DNA of 64,000 nucleotides from Siphonodentalium dalli (Eukaryota; Mollusca; Scaphopoda; Gadilida; Siphonodentaliidae): NCBI GenBank assembly GCA_032622095.1, contig CP136065.1, positions 60,443,094 through 60,507,093 of the forward strand. The letters are read 5' to 3'. Positions 47,201 to 58,965 of the stretch are shown here, one piece after another. The first letter of the stretch is position 1; each line of letters starts with the position of its first letter. Below the pieces are notes generated by a model, which searched no databases, was not told where the DNA came from, and was given only the letters and a program-made list of their open reading frames with translations. The translations under genes were made by a program, and so were the position numbers.

Positions 47201-50200
47201 CATAATCACATTCTAGCAACAAAAACAAAAAAACGATCACCAATAAGCTGGGGTTAAAACAATTAACATTGATTTCTTTATCATAACTAAAGAGGAAGAA
47301 AAGACACCTTCGAGAAAAAATATAGTTCCAATTAAATTGTCTTTCATGTTCACGAAATTGTTCAATAACCCTTATCACCTATTTTTATCTCACAGTCAAC
47401 ACTAAATAACCCAACACAAATCAATATCATAGTTATATTCTAATTGACATGCATATACATTATCCAATAAACATTCATTCATATTAAAGTGTCGGCGTTC
47501 ACATCGACATCGTTGCGCTAAACTCTCACTACGCGTGCTGATAATGCACGTGTGTCTTACTAAGATATGATACCGGGTTTAGGGGCTAATTATGTGATAC
47601 AATGTATCACATGAGAACCACGACAAGTAGAAAATAGAAGTAAGACTACATGTATCGAAAACTCTGAGATTATGTCCGACTAAAACACATATAAAGTTGA
47701 AGCAGACACGCTGTCACTAATACCTATAATTATTGACTGTTGCCTTATCAAATCGTCGTTTTGATTATCTAGTGGCAAGTGATCATGCAATTACGTTGCA
47801 TGTGGTCCTGGTACATTTCGGCTGATGTTAGCTTCATTTCTCTGCAAATATTATCACGAATCTTGTTGATTTCTCTTGGTGCACGTACTTGTGCACAGAG
47901 GGAGAGCAGTAAGGTTATTGGTAGGGCGAACCAATAGCGTTTACATTAAATGAACTTAATTTGCCAAAAAAAAAAAAAAAAAAAAAATACTCCTCAGTTA
48001 TATACATGGACATAGAGTGTTTTATATGTGTTTTGCTCGTTCCAACTTGTGACGGGTTGACATTAAATGCAGAAATAATGTGACAAGTGCTAGTTGTGCA
48101 TGAGAAACAAACCTGAATGCTGCAGGGTACATTCTTTGTGCCTCTAGCATGAACTGTTCCAGGTATACCAGCTTGGCAGCCAGCTCGTTTGTCAACACAT
48201 CATCCTGCAATATCAGTATAACCTAATCAACTAATTGCCGGAGTAAACCTTTTCTAGAAAAATAAGCTTACAACGAACTAGTTTTGTTGTCGTGGCATTT
48301 TACACCGGCATAAAATCCCGTTATGAAAGCAACACATATTCTCAGTTAAAGACATACTGTAGTATGTGCTTATTTCATCATCTTCAAACTGATATTTTAC
48401 GGCTCAGCCGCTGCACCCGTTTGAAGAATGTATCACCTATCTATTACTGACGAAAACTTCAACAATAATAGGTATACCATTTCTTAAAACACGACATTTG
48501 AACTACACAAACATTTAAACAAAGAGTCCGTCATTCATCCCGAGTAAATCGCTGATAAATAAACGAGTATGATTTTCTTCTGACGATATTCACTGAATTT
48601 GATATATATGATAGAATGACGTTGTTTGCTGGAAACGTTTATAAAAAATATTAATATACCAGCTTGGAGCAAGTTTGTTCGCTGTGGTCCCCAGCGGAGT
48701 GTTTCGCAACCCACTAACAACACGCTGACTAGGTAAGAGAATAGCTCATAAATATTTTCAAATTAGAGACCGACGAGAAATAATTATTACGAATATGGAA
48801 TATGGTATGTCACTAGAATTTGTGTTGTTTATTTTCGATGTCGTTGTTCTCTAATCGTTGTTACGATTACAGGTTCGGATCTTCAACAAAACTCACAAAT
48901 ACATGATATGATAATAAGTTCACGATCGTTTCTCAGCTCCTGAATATGGGAGATGACCAGAGATTATGTCCCTAAATTGTGATCGCCATGTGGCCTCACT
49001 TTTTATCTATTATTGGCAATCAAATCATTCGTCGTCGTGAAATACGAGACGCTTGCGAAACACAAAGCGCTAGGACCTGATATCAGCATACTTAAGTACA
49101 AACTAACCACGGCAGGCTGTCCCGTAATACCTTAACGTGAGTCGCAAGCTTGATTGTCTAAGAAACGGACTTGTCGTCAATTCTGCGAAAAGCGTTTTGG
49201 ACCGTCCGAAAAAAAATACGATAACAAATAGCTGTTCGTAACAATTATCTGTCGTTCAAAATGCGAAAGGTCTCTATCAGTATTAATCAGTCAAATTGTT
49301 AATAGGGTTGTTCTCGGGTAAATCATTTTTATTTATTCACAATGAAATTATCCATCTTCATCAGCCCCGTCGATCAGTCTGCTTCATTTGTTTTCCCAGT
49401 AACCACAAGTTGTCATGGACGCTTTTCCGAAAATTGGCCGAAAGAAAAACGGGTCACGAATATTTAGTGTTCAGTCGAGCATTACAAAAAGATGACTACG
49501 ACTTTGTCAACTGTTTCTAGCACTGATTTTTCGAGTTGTTTTTTCACCAAGATTCTACTGTTCCGCGCTTTTTTATTCTCGTTCCGCGCTTTCATGTCAT
49601 CCGGTGACGTCACTGCCATGTGGCGCGACGGTTAGACTCGCACTATTTTCTTGGAATTATCACTACGAGGTGACTCGTCCACTGCAACATATATGCACTG
49701 ATACATCACGTCGCGCGCTAACCTCTCGACAAATTAAAAAAGTAGTCGTAATTATATACATATAAATCTGTGGACTCAAATCATTCACATGTCCAGCTGT
49801 TATAGAAACTGATATTTATGTGATAACTGGTCACATCAGGGCCATCTTAATTGTACTCGTGTGTCGTCTGCATATCTGTCTTCCACCAAACGGTCCGAGA
49901 TGGGGCGATGGGCGAATAAAATGCATCGTGTCTTAAATAGGGGTATAGCAAATTAAACCAAACCATCTCATACACATACCTCACCGACAACGGAGTCCAG
50001 TTCATCAAGAACTTTGCTCAGAGCATCTTGATGCACTGCCATCATGTAGAAGGTCATCATTAATGTAGAACCAGTAGTCTCGTATCCACCGAGGAAAAAT
50101 AGTATTGCCTGTCCGCGGATCTCGTCTTTAGTTAAACCTGAAAAGAATTAAAAAGGTTAGTTTCAGTTGAGACGACGAGTCACTTATTAACCCGTTCTAT

Positions 50201-53200
50201 ACTAAAACATCATTGATGAGTAGTTACCCGTAGGAAATGTTCAGATAATAAGTTTAACCCTTTCTATACTAAAGCATCATTGATGAGTAGGTATCCCATA
50301 GGAAATGTTCAGATAATAAGTTTAACCATTTCTATACTAAAGCATCATTGAAGAGATGTTATCCCATAGGAAATGTTAGGTCGTTTGTTGAACTTATTAC
50401 ACATATTTGATGCACAAAAAACCCCCCATAAATAGCAACATTGAGTGAATGGTCAATTGAAACAATAGCTTTAAACGCAGATGACCTGCTATTTAGCCCA
50501 AGTACGCGGGTGGCATTTGTAAGATATTTTCAAACAACAAGATACTGAAAAGTAATATTATGCATTACGTGGTAGCATATTACCGCTTGAAAGTGCCGAC
50601 CGAAGAAATTAGAAGAAAATTGTCTACTCAGAAACCGGTTTATTATCAGCATGAACATTAGTCTTACATAAAATGTATGATGTACCGTGTCTTCGATCTA
50701 CCAATGCGCATTTTCACTTCTAGGTGTTTATCTAACATATTGCTTTCGTAGTAGCATGGCTTGGATTTGCGGCCATTTTGACGGCCATTTCATGTCGCGA
50801 TTGTACTATTTTCTATCCTTGTCACTATATTCGCACATGTACTCTGATTTCACACAAACTGGTAATATATCGGATGGAGGAGTAAGGCGTTCTGTTGTCA
50901 CAGATGAGGTATATTGTGGAAAAACCTACTTCCCAAGGCCGGAAAATGGGCAATTTAAAAATCGCTGTAAAAAGAAAGGATTTTGGATATGTTATAGAGA
51001 ATATATTCCTCTTCAAAATAGAATAAGAACCAAATTAGTCCAAATTTATTCTAGGATAACCCTAAAGTTTGAGTTTATCGACCAAACTATTAAGGCCTTC
51101 TCAGTGTGTAAATATCAAAAATCAAAAGTTTGTAAAACCATCGCCACTAAGAAGAACCTGGAAAATAGATTAGAGTGACATGATTTCTTATTTTATTATT
51201 AAATTTTATAACTATCAAATGGCGCTGAAACCTTTATTATTAATATTAATATTAGACTGCCAGTCGTATTATCAATAAACATAGATAACTGTGCAATTGC
51301 CGTTCATAGTTTTTGTTGAAGATATGTCTTCAAGAATATGTGTCATAGCTCTAAACTGGTATTCAGTTACTGGCATTCAGAATTCACCCCATCTGTTAAT
51401 TGGTTTCTCGATTCGGGAAGAGGGTGGGGTGACATCCTCAGTAATTCAGTTCAACTAACAACATCAATAAAACGAACATAGGTAGTTTTTTAACGTATTA
51501 TCCGAACATTCATGTCCAAACAATGAATATGAATCAGACTGCACTTGTGACCGCTATTTCCTGGTCATTATTCAAGGCGAATATGCCATTCCAATATATA
51601 CTTACATAATTTAATCATAAGCTGTCAACCACGGAATAATATTAACCAATTGGTTGTCACACTTTTCACCAAAAAGGTTATCAATCGATAACTAAAATTT
51701 CTTGATTACTTTCCGCGACATAAATGACAGCAGTGATATGGCCACGCATATATACAGCGCGCCTAAAATGTTCACGAAAACTATTCGATACTTGCTATGA
51801 TTTAAAATGGAATCTCGATGTTGCATCATAATTCCTTCGGATGGGACTGACCGGCCAATGACCTTACTGCGTGCAAGCAGTGTACAAGTACCAAGAGAAA
51901 TGAACAAGACTCGTCATAACATCGGCAAAGAAATGAAATCGTAACTAACAACAGTTGTTACAGCCGAAATATATCAAGAACACGTGTGTCACAATGGCCA
52001 TTGCGTGATCATTTGCCACTAGCCAATGAAAACAATGAATTGTTGACGCCACTTGATCAATCAATATCTAGAGGTGTGAGTGACGGCATGTCTTTCAACT
52101 TTAAGTGTCTTTCGTCGGAGTGTTTCTCTCGTTTTACTTCTACCTTCCACTTATGGTGGTTCTCCTGCGAAATGACGGATTAAATTATAAGACATAACTT
52201 ATTTCAATTAAGTTCATGATTTATAACCGAAAAGTTTACTACAACGCGCTAAGGTAAAAAAAACTGAATGGGAGAATCCACGGAAGTGTTATATTGAGGC
52301 TAATGTACATGTCTGATGGGATAGGTCATTGTTATCAGTCTCTGTATTTGGTTTGATTCACTAACCTGTGTATGTCTGATGGGATGAGTCATTGCTGTCA
52401 GTCTCTGTATTGGGTTTGGTTTGTTGACTAGCCTCATTTTGTTCACCTTCTTCCAGTAATATTTGCAGAAAATCTTTGTGTTTCTGACGAAAAAACAGAA
52501 CAAATGAATATTGACCAAGAAGGACAACACTGTATTATTATTCTATTAGATCTACCTACTGGTCACAAATTCCAATCTGTGATTGGAAAATTTTCAACTT
52601 ATTGTCAAATTTCAATCTAAATGGGAAGAAGGATATAAGTTGAATTTTTATCTACAAATAACATAATTTACGCTAAATGTTGGTTGGAAGCATGTTCCGT
52701 CAGAACAATATCAGCCGATTTTTCAACTGTTGTTGATTGTGGTGAATGCTTAGTAATAAACACACGTGGGTTTGAAATGCTGGAACCGTGTTCATTTGTC
52801 TATTTTCGAGTTCTGAGGTACACATTGACACATTGCTAACTGGTGATTGTTTATTTGAATGGCAGAGTCAGAAATTTGATTAAATGTGCAGGTAAGACAG
52901 GGGCTCTTGTCCCCACGTCTCTGTGTACAGATACACTGAGTTTAGCAAATATACATTATAAGTCATTGTGGTGGACCAGGTTACCACCAATCAGCCACAA
53001 TAACTTATTCGTGTATGTTCTGTCGCAGTCAGTCCTGGTTATCCATAGCAATTTAAAATAAATGCAAACTTATACCAGCATAATGATGATCACACACTTT
53101 CAAATTATAACGTTCTTCAACGTATATGGTGCCATGAACAAAGCAGGCCAGCAAGATAAGATAGAACGGTTATCTTTGCTTCCCTTAATGTGTTGACGGC

Positions 53201-56200
53201 TCTGGTCGTAAACATAGGATACAGTACGTAATGAGTGTGCTATAAGCAAACACTTAACACAGTGACGTCCCCACTGAGTCCTGGGGCCTATACTATAGAA
53301 TACATTTTTTGTAATAGCAGGCTTATTTGAGCCGTACAGAAGGTGTCGAGTACTATGGACCACTGTAATCTAGCAGCGAACGCGATTTCTTGTAAATCAC
53401 AAAAAGACAGCAAATCGAGTACTATTGACCACCGTTCGTTAAACGCACATCTAAACATTTGTGATTTTGTCAAGGGAAATTACTCTAATGAAATATGCGA
53501 ATGATATGGCAATGCCTATTTGTGTCAGTTGGTGAGTGATTTAGTTGATGAATAAAGGTAGATTATGTGTGACTAGTTTCCGATACTTGGGTTATTTTGA
53601 CCACAATTGCGCACGATGAAAAGTAATTCCTTCGGTATCGTGTGGAATACTTACCATTTTCAGATGTTTTATGTTACATGTTTATTAACGGTTTGTCGAA
53701 AAAGGTCGGCAAGCAAACATATCAGTTGCCCTTCAAATGGCCACATCAACTTTATATAGCAATATTACCAAGGATTGAACCTGATTTGTCTAGCTAGCTT
53801 TGGGCAGGGACAGAGGCTGAAATATTAGAAGTGGGAACATCTAGAGCTTAATTGTTATAACGGTTTCCAACCGATATAAACTGCCTGCAAATCTCCGATA
53901 ACATACACCAACAATTTTATGTCAACTATACTATTAATTTGTTATGTTTATGTATCTGTATGTATTGCCTTTGTGTTGGAATAAAGTATGTTTAAACAAA
54001 AAAGGTTGAGGTACCATGCAGCTGGAATAATTCAACCCATGATGGGGTGCGATGGCTGTTCTCGGACTTGGTATTTTCGACCTGTGTCAAGGATGGGTGT
54101 TCATTTGGAAATTCCAATGTGGACCAACACTCCCTCGTTCAGGGTCTCCGGGGACACCCAACCTCGATTTAAAAACATATATATAGCACCATCTACTTAA
54201 ACTATACCTAATTATCGGTACGTTCCATTTATACCCAATTAAGCGGCTGAATTTAGGTAAACATATGACATTTGGTTTATAACCAACACACACTACTACA
54301 TTGGTAAGTTAAGGATCATGGGACCCCGATTTTTTTATGAGAATTCACTCATGGAACATTCTGTGCGGCACTATTGGCCAAATTAAATTGTTTAGACCAC
54401 AAGGTGAATGCAAACTTCTTGAGCACACAAATGCCATGCGGTTAAAATATGTTACATAATGTCATGGTAAATATTTGGGGTCCACTGATTCTTAACGCAA
54501 CTTAGCCTGAAATTATCAGTAACTGTTTCAACACGAAATGCCACCACCCCGAGTCACCACGTACCCATGTACCTTCGCACAAAGATCGTTTATACGTTTT
54601 GAGCACAAGCCCGACAACTGTAACTCTTTAATTCCATTCATAATTAAAATCTAGGCCGCTGACATGGCTAACTCCTTTCAACTCAATTGAGCGTAAACCA
54701 CCTCAATGGGTTAACAATTGAGATTCCGTGACTGCATTACAAAGAACATGTACCCAGGTAATCGCACTCACAATTATCCACACGGAAAATCGTCGTGATC
54801 ACGGCGTGAAAAATCAATAATGTAGCCTATGCAGTTGTAATCTAATACTGAATTTTTACAAAAATGGTATTATTGCTGTACTATAGAACCCGCTTAGACC
54901 GTACTTTATCATTCCGTATTGCGAATTTTTACACATTACAAAGCTGTAGCGTTAGAGTACTATGAAAACATGAACAGATGAAACTTTCAGGCCCCCTTTT
55001 TCTCCACCAAATGCAAAGATTTTCCGGTCAAGTGAATCCCGGCATACTGATCGTTCGCCAAAAAAGATCATATAAGTCATTACATATCAATGTATTTTGC
55101 ATATAAAGAGTTTTGGGCATATGTTGAGTTTCAATCTACAATGAAAGAAATACACTGATAGAAATACAGTCGAATACTATAGAACACAAAATATGTATTA
55201 CAAAATTAGTAAAAAACAAATTAACGCTGATATTACAAAAATTGTATTCTATAGTATAGGCCCCAGGATTGACAGTGATTTTTTCGCGGTAATACACGGT
55301 TAACTTGCGTGGATTAATTGAATCAACAGAAATCCTGGAGACTGAGGAGAGCTCACAAAGAATCACGCGGGAATTGCCGCAAAATACAAACAATTACTTA
55401 GAATATTTTACGCCATTTTGATTTATTATAACATAAGGATATGCCGTACACGTCTCCATAATTGGTAATATAAACTTGTTTATAAAGGTGTTACAATCTT
55501 ATATTATAAATATCGATAAGTGTTGTCTAGATCATGCCATGAATCTCTACTCTGGCTAACGCCCGTAGAGATCATATTCCACCAGTGCAAAACCTTGGAA
55601 CTTTATGAAGTATTGACAGAGAACCTTATAAAGTCGAAACCATGGCGCGGAGAATATATTTCTTAGTTCCTATCTGTTCCTTAATAATGTACTTCACTGT
55701 ATATGCGAAGGTCCTAACACGAAATTTCACGATTTAAGTGAATTTGTGAGCGATTTTGCGCTTACAATTATGGCATTCCTCCTGGGTAATTAATTCGATG
55801 TTTGTTGTGATTGTGATTTATAGTGATATCGACTCACAAAAGTAAGAGAAAGTCATGCAATTTAGAGTTGGGACATTAACCTACAGTGAAGTACATTATT
55901 AAGGAACAATTAGCAACTAAGAAATATATTCCCCACGTAATTTTTCGACATTATAAGGTTCCCTGTCAAAACTTCAAAACGTTCCCAGGTTTTGTACTGG
56001 TAGAATATGATCTCTGCGGGCGTTAGCAAGAGTAGAGATTCATGGCATGATCTAAGTTTTGTCGTGACTTCTTCAAACTTTTAATGACTGCGAAAATGAC
56101 AATTTATGGAAATGCGAAAGCCGATGCATATATAGAAGTTTAACGGTGATTGCCGGTTATTCGTGGTGCATGTGTCGCGGTGACTATGATTATTTATTCA

Positions 56201-58965
56201 TAACTCAATATAATTTAAAAAAAAAAAAAATTAATGTATACAAACAATGAGTTATTGGGGACAGTACAACCAGAAAAGGCTGTCTTCCTGCTGTCCCCGA
56301 AATCGAAGGATATAACTAAATCACAGAATTATTTAAATTATTTAAATAAGTATATAATTTTTACATTCTAGTAATATTCATCCATTGCTCAGCTAATACC
56401 ATAGCATGTATACTATATATGTGGAACGTTTGGAGGAGACGAAGTCATACGTCGTTCATGATTGAGGTTCAAAATGAGATGAAATGGAATAAAATTGTAG
56501 AAAATGATGGATAGAATGAATTAATATTCAATTATCAAGTTACTGCAGTGTTAAGCATAATTAAGACGGATTACTCACTGAGGATTCGTGACATATATTG
56601 TATGTACATTTGGTTTCATTTAGTAAGTACATAGGATCGTTCGAGCAAAATCGTTTTCAAACATTGGTCTTGTTTGAAGATCTTTTAGTCTATCTTCTAA
56701 TTGGTTCCATATATTTGGACAAATATGTTCTGGTAAATCTTCCCAGAAAACACATTTAGGTATTCTAGACGTTAGCATTCCATCCAGATGAGTATCATTT
56801 TGAAAATTGTGAACAATGATTTAAATGAACTAGGTAGTTGATTGTGAAACCAATCGCGGATTAAGCGATTTGCATGTAGGTTATGCAGATCAGCAAATGT
56901 TAGAATATTATATTTCTTGTTATTAATTTTCTGAAGTTTAAAAACTGTGTTTTTTTATTTGAATTCCCCCATATTTCAATAGCATATATCAAGTGGCTGT
57001 GAACTAATGAAAAATACAAGGATATCAGTGCTTCACGAGGTGAAACGTGCATGATTTTGTAGAGAGTGGTTCATATACTGCTAATTTTCGCAAACACGAA
57101 ATTGATATGTTGATGGAATTTCAAATTATTATCTAATTACACGACTTGATATATAACCGATTTTTAGACCTATTGTTGCCAACATGCGTTATTTCCGTTT
57201 CGTTGATTCGAATTGATAAGATGTTACCTCTATGAGAATTGTTCATAGGCTATAGGAGGAGATATTTACATTTAGATGGATTTATTTGTAGATAATTTGC
57301 AGAACACCATTGATTAATGTTTTCTAGTTCAGTGTTCACATATAATTATAATTCACGCATGTCGTAGTTGGATGCATAAAGGGTCAGTAAATGAAAGCAC
57401 AGATAGGGTTATTGCATTTTTCATATCGTAATTGAGAAAAAGTAGATGTTGAGTGTTTTTTTTATAATTTAGTGTTTGGGGGGGGGGGGGGGGGGGGGGG
57501 AGGAGCTAGTCCCGGGATTGTCGGAAGGACCGAATGGTCCTCCCATTAACCCCTCATTTTTTTCCCTTTAATCAAACAGAAAAAGAAACAAAAAGAGAAA
57601 AAAGCATTATTCGATGAATTGTTCATCGTTTCTTCGTCTTTGTTTTCTTCTTCCTCTTCGCCGGTGGTGGTGCAGATGAAGAGGCATCCGAGGGAGAGGT
57701 GTTGTTCATGTTGCTGTCGTCTCGATACTCGAAAGTATCTGGCCTCCAATCCTGTTTGCCATGTTAGCCGGGTCACCGGCGTCTGCTGTAGTATAGATTT
57801 TGCTTTGAAACATCAATAGGCTTTCTGCTTTGGTGAAGGTGAACTTTTGTTTGTTTCTTGCAGCAGCGAGTACCCGGCTCTTCAGATCATCTATGGGGTC
57901 ATCGATGAGGTCATCTTCATCCGGTGGTTCTCTCTCCTTGTGTGGTGGAGACGCCTGCTCATACATCGGCGTCTCCGGGACTGTGAAGGAGTCCTCCCTC
58001 TGTAGTGAAGTTAGACTTTTCCATCGCAGGAGCCGCCGGGGTGACACCAGTCGGTTCATGTTGTTGTGGTGGTGTTACAGTCGCCACCGCATCCACTGCA
58101 GAGGCTATCTGGGTTGTCAAAGTCGGCCTCTAAGGTGGTAAATCGGTGGATGCTGCATCCGGGAGTTGGTCCTGTCCAGGGTGCTGTCCAGGGATGACCA
58201 AGTGGAAGGTAGCTGGGCGTCTCTCAGCCTTCCTTTCAATCCACCTGGCTTTTCGTTCGGTATCCATGCGACCGTCCCGGGCTTTTCTTCTTCGCTTTCT
58301 TCTTCTTTGTCTGTAGCCCCTCCAACTGTGGTCTTAATCTTCACCTGGCCACTGCTGGTAGAGGGTGCGACTCTGAACTCCAAGGCCACGTCCACCCGAC
58401 ACTTATGTCCATGGATAGCCAAACGCACACAGTGGGCCGAGTGGAAGCCTCCCAAAGCGTTGAAAACTTGGCTGGGTATGAGCTCCATAAGCCTAATCCA
58501 AAACTATGCTCGACAAAAAAGTCACGAACCACTAAAGGGATAAGCTCGAAGCGCTGGCGTGCCTTCCCATTGAGTGGCCGGAAAACGAGAATAAACACTC
58601 TTTACATAATGTATGTTATATGGAAAGGCTCTCTGACCAATCAAAGACGTAGTTTCGTAGGAAAAGGAACATATATGTTCGGGGTCTGAGCCTCTGATTT
58701 GGGCCTGTGTGTATCCTAATATGTGAATTCAGTAACTTCTGTTTTCTAACGAGAAGCATAACCATAAGGTTCACAGTGGACACACAAAGATAATCTGGCT
58801 ATATGAGGACAACAATCCACTTAGCACCACCTACCTTGGCCTTGCGTTCGTCTTTTCGCTGCTCAATGGCTTGGTCTATAATGCTCACAAAGAAATCCAT
58901 AGGTGCTGCCCTCATCAATGACAAATCAAACCGTGTCAACCAATTAGCCACGAATGGGAACATCA
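44127..58965 (-). CDS. Cytochrome P450, CYP3-like, C-terminal 295 residues in seven exons (5' part outside window)
   Basis: Exons in transcript order: 58965-58835, 52483-52366, 50137-49980, 48204-48113, 46913-46776, 45813-45651, 44216-44127; all phases agree and the last ends in TAA. Motifs: FFLGGYETT (I-helix, [AG]GxET[TS]), EAQR (K-helix ExxR), FDPDRF (PxRF region), [10 protein letters not shown] (heme ligand Cys loop). [11 protein letters not shown] and the AFRIDRVC segment (compare AMRLERVC in CYP3A) place it near the CYP3 clan. The product would be an ER-bound heme monooxygenase acting on lipophilic substrates with P450 reductase; the substrate is not predictable. About 200 N-terminal residues, including the membrane anchor, are missing and must lie to the right of 58965, beyond the minisatellite, if the gene is intact. 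Confidence 0.92.
44864..44901. repeat. 38-bp near-perfect palindrome
   Basis: GGGAATAACTCTATATCTT pairs with AGATAGAGTTATTTCCC across a 2-3 base centre. It lies in the last P450 intron. Confidence 0.85.
45281..45416. mobile_element. 136-bp near-perfect palindrome (foldback MITE)
   Basis: ATACGCATAGTGTTTCTGAA and its complement form the ends. The arms of about 62 bp continue through ATTTAATCCAC and GGGATTGGCGATTTACACCA with two or three mismatches and a 12-base loop. It lies in the last P450 intron. Short TGTTGATTAAACT repeats precede it (45158-45215). Confidence 0.9.
45651..45813 (-). CDS. P450 exon: heme-binding loop
   Basis: The acceptor is CATATTTGTAG, chosen because it alone gives the right phase and restores [12 protein letters not shown] before the heme motif; the donor is [26 protein letters not shown] contains the Cys heme ligand. 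The usual FxxGxRxCxG ends here in Ala (GCC). The exon continues through the L-helix ([14 protein letters not shown]) and ends VERTQ in phase 0. Confidence 0.95.
45840..46280 (-). repeat. Same dispersed repeat, inverted, with an internal ~150-bp duplication
   Basis: On the minus strand it reads CAACCGATCCAACTCAAATT, then CCCGGGAACAACATGGACGG. The unit with TATATGAGCGAGGTCAAGGT occurs twice (about 45945-46085 and 46086-46225). It fills most of the P450 intron 45814-46775. Confidence 0.8.
46776..46913 (-). CDS. P450 exon: beta sheet and meander start
   Basis: The acceptor is TTTCCACAG and the donor GTCAGT. It reads [20 protein letters not shown], then [21 protein letters not shown] and DPDR. 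This is a very typical P450 stretch (xGxxIPKGTxVxIPxxxxHxDPxxxxxPxxFxPxRF). It is 138 bp; one base completes the preceding Arg, and two bases remain for the next codon. Confidence 0.95.
46976..47104. mobile_element. Foldback element, member 2 of the same family
   Basis: Left arm CTCTTGTTTCGATTAAGGTT and right arm ATCCATAATCGAAACAAGAA pair with several mismatches; the loop contains ACATTCTATAACGTT. It lies in a P450 intron. Confidence 0.65.
48113..48204 (-). CDS. P450 exon: J'/K-helix with ExxR
   Basis: The acceptor is ATATTGCAG and the donor GTTTGT. It reads [18 protein letters not shown] then [16 protein letters not shown] is the invariant ExxR of the K-helix and MYPAAFR matches LFPIAMR of CYP3A. 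It is 92 bp, ending with two bases of the Arg codon. Confidence 0.93.
49980..50137 (-). CDS. P450 exon: I-helix with oxygen-activation motif
   Basis: The acceptor is AATTCTTTTCAG and the donor GTATGT. It reads [20 protein letters not shown] then [20 protein letters not shown] and ends SVVGE. The GGYETT motif contains the conserved acid-Thr pair used in dioxygen activation. It is 158 bp, phase 1 in and phase 0 out. Confidence 0.95.
50188..50381. repeat. Three tandem ~66-bp units in a P450 intron
   Basis: Units share TTCTATACTAAAGCATCATT and GGAAATGTTCAGATAATAAG and diverge by several substitutions. They lie just upstream (in gene sense) of the I-helix exon. Related single fragments occur near 11350 and 21540. 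Confidence 0.85.
52306..52430. repeat. ~65-bp tandem duplication spanning a P450 exon end
   Basis: TGTCTGATGGGATGAGTCAT...CTCTGTATTGGGTTTGGTTT (52372-52425) belongs to the H-helix/linker exon, and a copy with a few differences lies at 52310-52360 in the intron just downstream in gene sense. The donor GT of the exon is replaced in the copy. Confidence 0.85.
52366..52483 (-). CDS. P450 exon: H-helix and acidic linker
   Basis: The acceptor is TTTTTTCGTCAG and the donor GTTAGT. The exon starts [18 protein letters not shown] (compare HRVDFLQLMIDS in CYP3A) and continues with a polar, Thr/Ser/Asn-rich linker. It ends in phase 1, giving Gly with the next exon. The last ~55 bp of the exon are repeated in the intron just downstream, where the copy lacks a GT donor. 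Confidence 0.85.
53272..55277. mobile_element. ~2.0-kb element bounded by ~48-bp inverted repeats
   Basis: CACTGAGTCCTGGGGCCTAT at the left and ATAGGCCCCAGGATTGACAG plus TG at the right. The arms continue inward through ACTATAGAATACA and TTTTTGTAAT. No transposase was recognised inside and no target-site duplication was found. Confidence 0.6.
55529..56053. mobile_element. ~500-bp foldback element, copy 3 (best preserved)
   Basis: AGATCATGCCATGAATCTCT at the left and AGAGATTCATGGCATGATCT at the right. The arms pair over most of their ~250 bp. It sits in the largest P450 intron. Confidence 0.85.
57478..57500. repeat. G23 homopolymer
   Basis: Twenty-three consecutive G, followed by AGGAGCTAGTCCCGGGATTG and a small hairpin AGGACCGAATGGTCCT. 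It borders the decayed coding block at 57546-58600. Its true length is likely to be unreliable in assembly. Confidence 0.9.
57546..58600 (-). pseudogene. Frameshifted coding-like block of unknown origin inside a P450 intron
   Basis: Overlapping minus-strand open frames at 58341-58598, 58117-58488 and 57706-58059, with a further open stretch in a third frame between the last two, look like one decayed coding region. Amino-acid use is protein-like in each piece: a hydrophobic/aromatic first part, a Glu/Lys-rich stretch (KEEESEEEK), a Pro/Thr-rich part, an acidic [13 protein letters not shown] run and a Lys/Arg-rich tail. Base composition is more GC-rich than the flanks, and a 23-G tract lies at 57478-57500. 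Several frameshifts and stops break it. I do not recognise the family; an integrated mobile or viral structural gene is only one possibility. Confidence 0.45.
58835..58965 (-). CDS. P450 exon: F/G-loop to G-helix region
   Basis: On the minus strand the acceptor is TTGTATTACAG and the donor GTAGGT. It reads [17 protein letters not shown], later [23 protein letters not shown]3 enzymes have a similar (L/V)FPF start and a RMKESR-type basic end. Two bases at its 5' end complete a codon from an exon not found in the window. It is 131 bp and ends in phase 0. Confidence 0.8.

Larger units (their letters stand above)
46914..52365 (-). other. P450 introns between the linker exon and the meander exon
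   Basis: 46914-48112 has the 46976 foldback, an ATGTGATACAATGTATCACAT hairpin near 47593 and an A22 tract (47966-47987). 48205-49979 shows nothing definite. 50138-52365 has the 66-bp tandem repeat and the exon-end duplication; a 163-codon plus-strand frame at 50687-51178 is not supported. Confidence 0.6.
52484..58834 (-). other. Largest P450 intron in the window (6.35 kb)
   Basis: Contains the 53272-55277 TIR element, foldback copy 3, the G23 tract and the decayed coding block. 56060-57470 is AT-rich and without recognised content. Phase 0 on both sides means the flanking exons join directly, so no P450 exon is missing here. Confidence 0.65.

Noticed and set aside
50687-51178. 163-codon plus-strand frame inside a P450 intron
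   Set aside because: It begins at GTG, with the first ATG about 23 codons in; composition is Lys/Tyr/Phe-rich as expected from AT-rich DNA, and no family or splice context was recognised. It is the longest non-repeat frame, so cDNA would be a fair test.
58117-58488. Relation of the decayed block to a small-virus capsid protein
   Set aside because: A vague strand-pattern likeness only; no motif specific enough to support the claim.
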